8,395 nucleotides of DNA. It comes from Pedobacter sp. UBA1654. Its GTDB lineage: Bacteria > Bacteroidota > Bacteroidia > Sphingobacteriales > Sphingobacteriaceae. Both the position numbers and the translations under genes were made by a program. The notes under the pieces are model-generated. The model made no database searches and was not told the origin of the DNA. It worked only from the letters and a program-made list of their open reading frames with translations. Below, in pieces: positions 7,933 through 8,395 of the stretch (position 1 is its first letter; every line of letters begins with the position of its first letter). The DNA lies in NCBI GenBank assembly GCA_002320935.1, contig DCLG01000039.1, forward strand, positions 8,141 through 16,535, read 5' to 3'.

Positions 7933-8395
7933 ATGAGTAAAGCGGATAAAAGTCATTCGGAGCTTTCCGGAGCTTTCACAAAAGATACTGCCAGGGTGGA
8001 TTGGCATGACGAGACACTTTGGTGGATCAGAGCCAAACGCGACAATGCGGCAAATCAGATACCAGAATGGGAACAGTTGCGGGAACAAGCTTCCAGGATC
8101 AAAGAGCATGTGCTATCTCAACTGGATACCTATCTTATGGAATTTGAAGCGAAGGCGCTGCAAAATGGGATTATTGTACACTGGGCGAAGGACGCAGCTG
8201 CTCATAATCAAATTGTTTATGACATTCTTCAGCGGAAAGGCATCAGGCAAATGGTTAAAAGTAAGTCCATGCTTACAGAAGAGTGCCACCTGAACGAATA
8301 TCTTGCAGAAAAAGATATAGAAGTTATCGATTCGGACCTGGGTGAACGCATCGTGCAGCTGGCTAAAGAACCGCCGAGCCACATCGTACTACCTT
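7933..8395 (+). CDS. lutB: LutB/YkgF iron-sulfur L-lactate oxidation subunit, N-terminal part (runs off the window)
   Basis: An ATG at 7933-7935 opens a frame that stays open to the right edge (154 complete codons). Its start overlaps no other gene and lies 9 bases after lutA. The translation carries the family hallmarks of LutB: an N-terminal R-x-KRD-x-AA segment (RAKRDNAANQIPEWEQLR), a helix-rich section, NGIIVHWAKDAAAHNQIVYD, then VKSKSMLTEECHLNEYL and DSDLGERIVQLAKEPPSHIV, which form the start of the LUD (lactate utilisation) domain. The C-terminal ferredoxin-like clusters are beyond the window. LutB is the large iron-sulfur subunit that acts with LutA and LutC; a lutC gene would be expected next. 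The truncation is caused by the window edge and is not a sign of damage. Confidence 0.93.
   Translation, partial: MSKADKSHSELSGAFTKDTARVDWHDETLWWIRAKRDNAANQIPEWEQLREQASRIKEHVLSQLDTYLMEFEAKALQNGIIVHWAKDAAAHNQIVYDILQRKGIRQMVKSKSMLTEECHLNEYLAEKDIEVIDSDLGERIVQLAKEPPSHIVLP

Noticed and set aside
8006..8293. Open frame of 95 codons at 8006-8293, + strand
   Set aside because: It overlaps lutB in another frame, and the lutB frame carries clear family motifs while this one has none.

Overview
The window reads as an L-rhamnose utilisation locus from a Bacteroidota bacterium, most likely Sphingobacteriaceae (Pedobacter-like). I infer this from the protein types, the absence of Shine-Dalgarno sequences before most starts, a moderate GC content, and the gene set itself: a GntR/LacI-type regulator, RhaT, a fused aldolase/dehydrogenase, a Pseudomonas-stutzeri-type RhaI, an FGGY kinase and LutAB. 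The genus was not tested by any database search.

Layout, all on the + strand: (1) bases 1-182 are the last 59 codons of a gene whose tail resembles the C-terminal domain of GH78 alpha-L-rhamnosidases. (2) 187-1211 is a GntR-type regulator with a LacI-like sensor domain. It is split by a one-base frameshift near 1026, so the intact frame stops at 1047 and the conserved last 61 codons lie in another frame. (3) 1212-1299 is the only sizeable non-coding gap. It holds a tandem/inverted repeat and a weak Bacteroidota-type promoter. (4) 1300-7923 and onward is a tightly packed operon: rhaT, rhaEW (aldolase + lactaldehyde dehydrogenase fusion), rhaI, rhaK, lutA and the start of lutB, which runs off the window.

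Together the genes describe a complete route. An upstream glycosidase would free rhamnose from glycans, RhaT imports it with protons, RhaI makes L-rhamnulose, and RhaK makes L-rhamnulose-1-phosphate. The RhaE half of the fusion splits this to dihydroxyacetone phosphate and L-lactaldehyde. The RhaW half oxidises the lactaldehyde to L-lactate, and LutAB(C) oxidises lactate to pyruvate. Both halves of the sugar thus reach central metabolism, without the lactaldehyde reduction to propanediol used by other bacteria.

I see no mobile element, CRISPR array, tRNA or rRNA. Nothing here looks like a wholly undescribed system. The points most worth checking are the broken regulator, the repeat upstream of rhaT, and the operonic coupling of RhaEW to LutAB.
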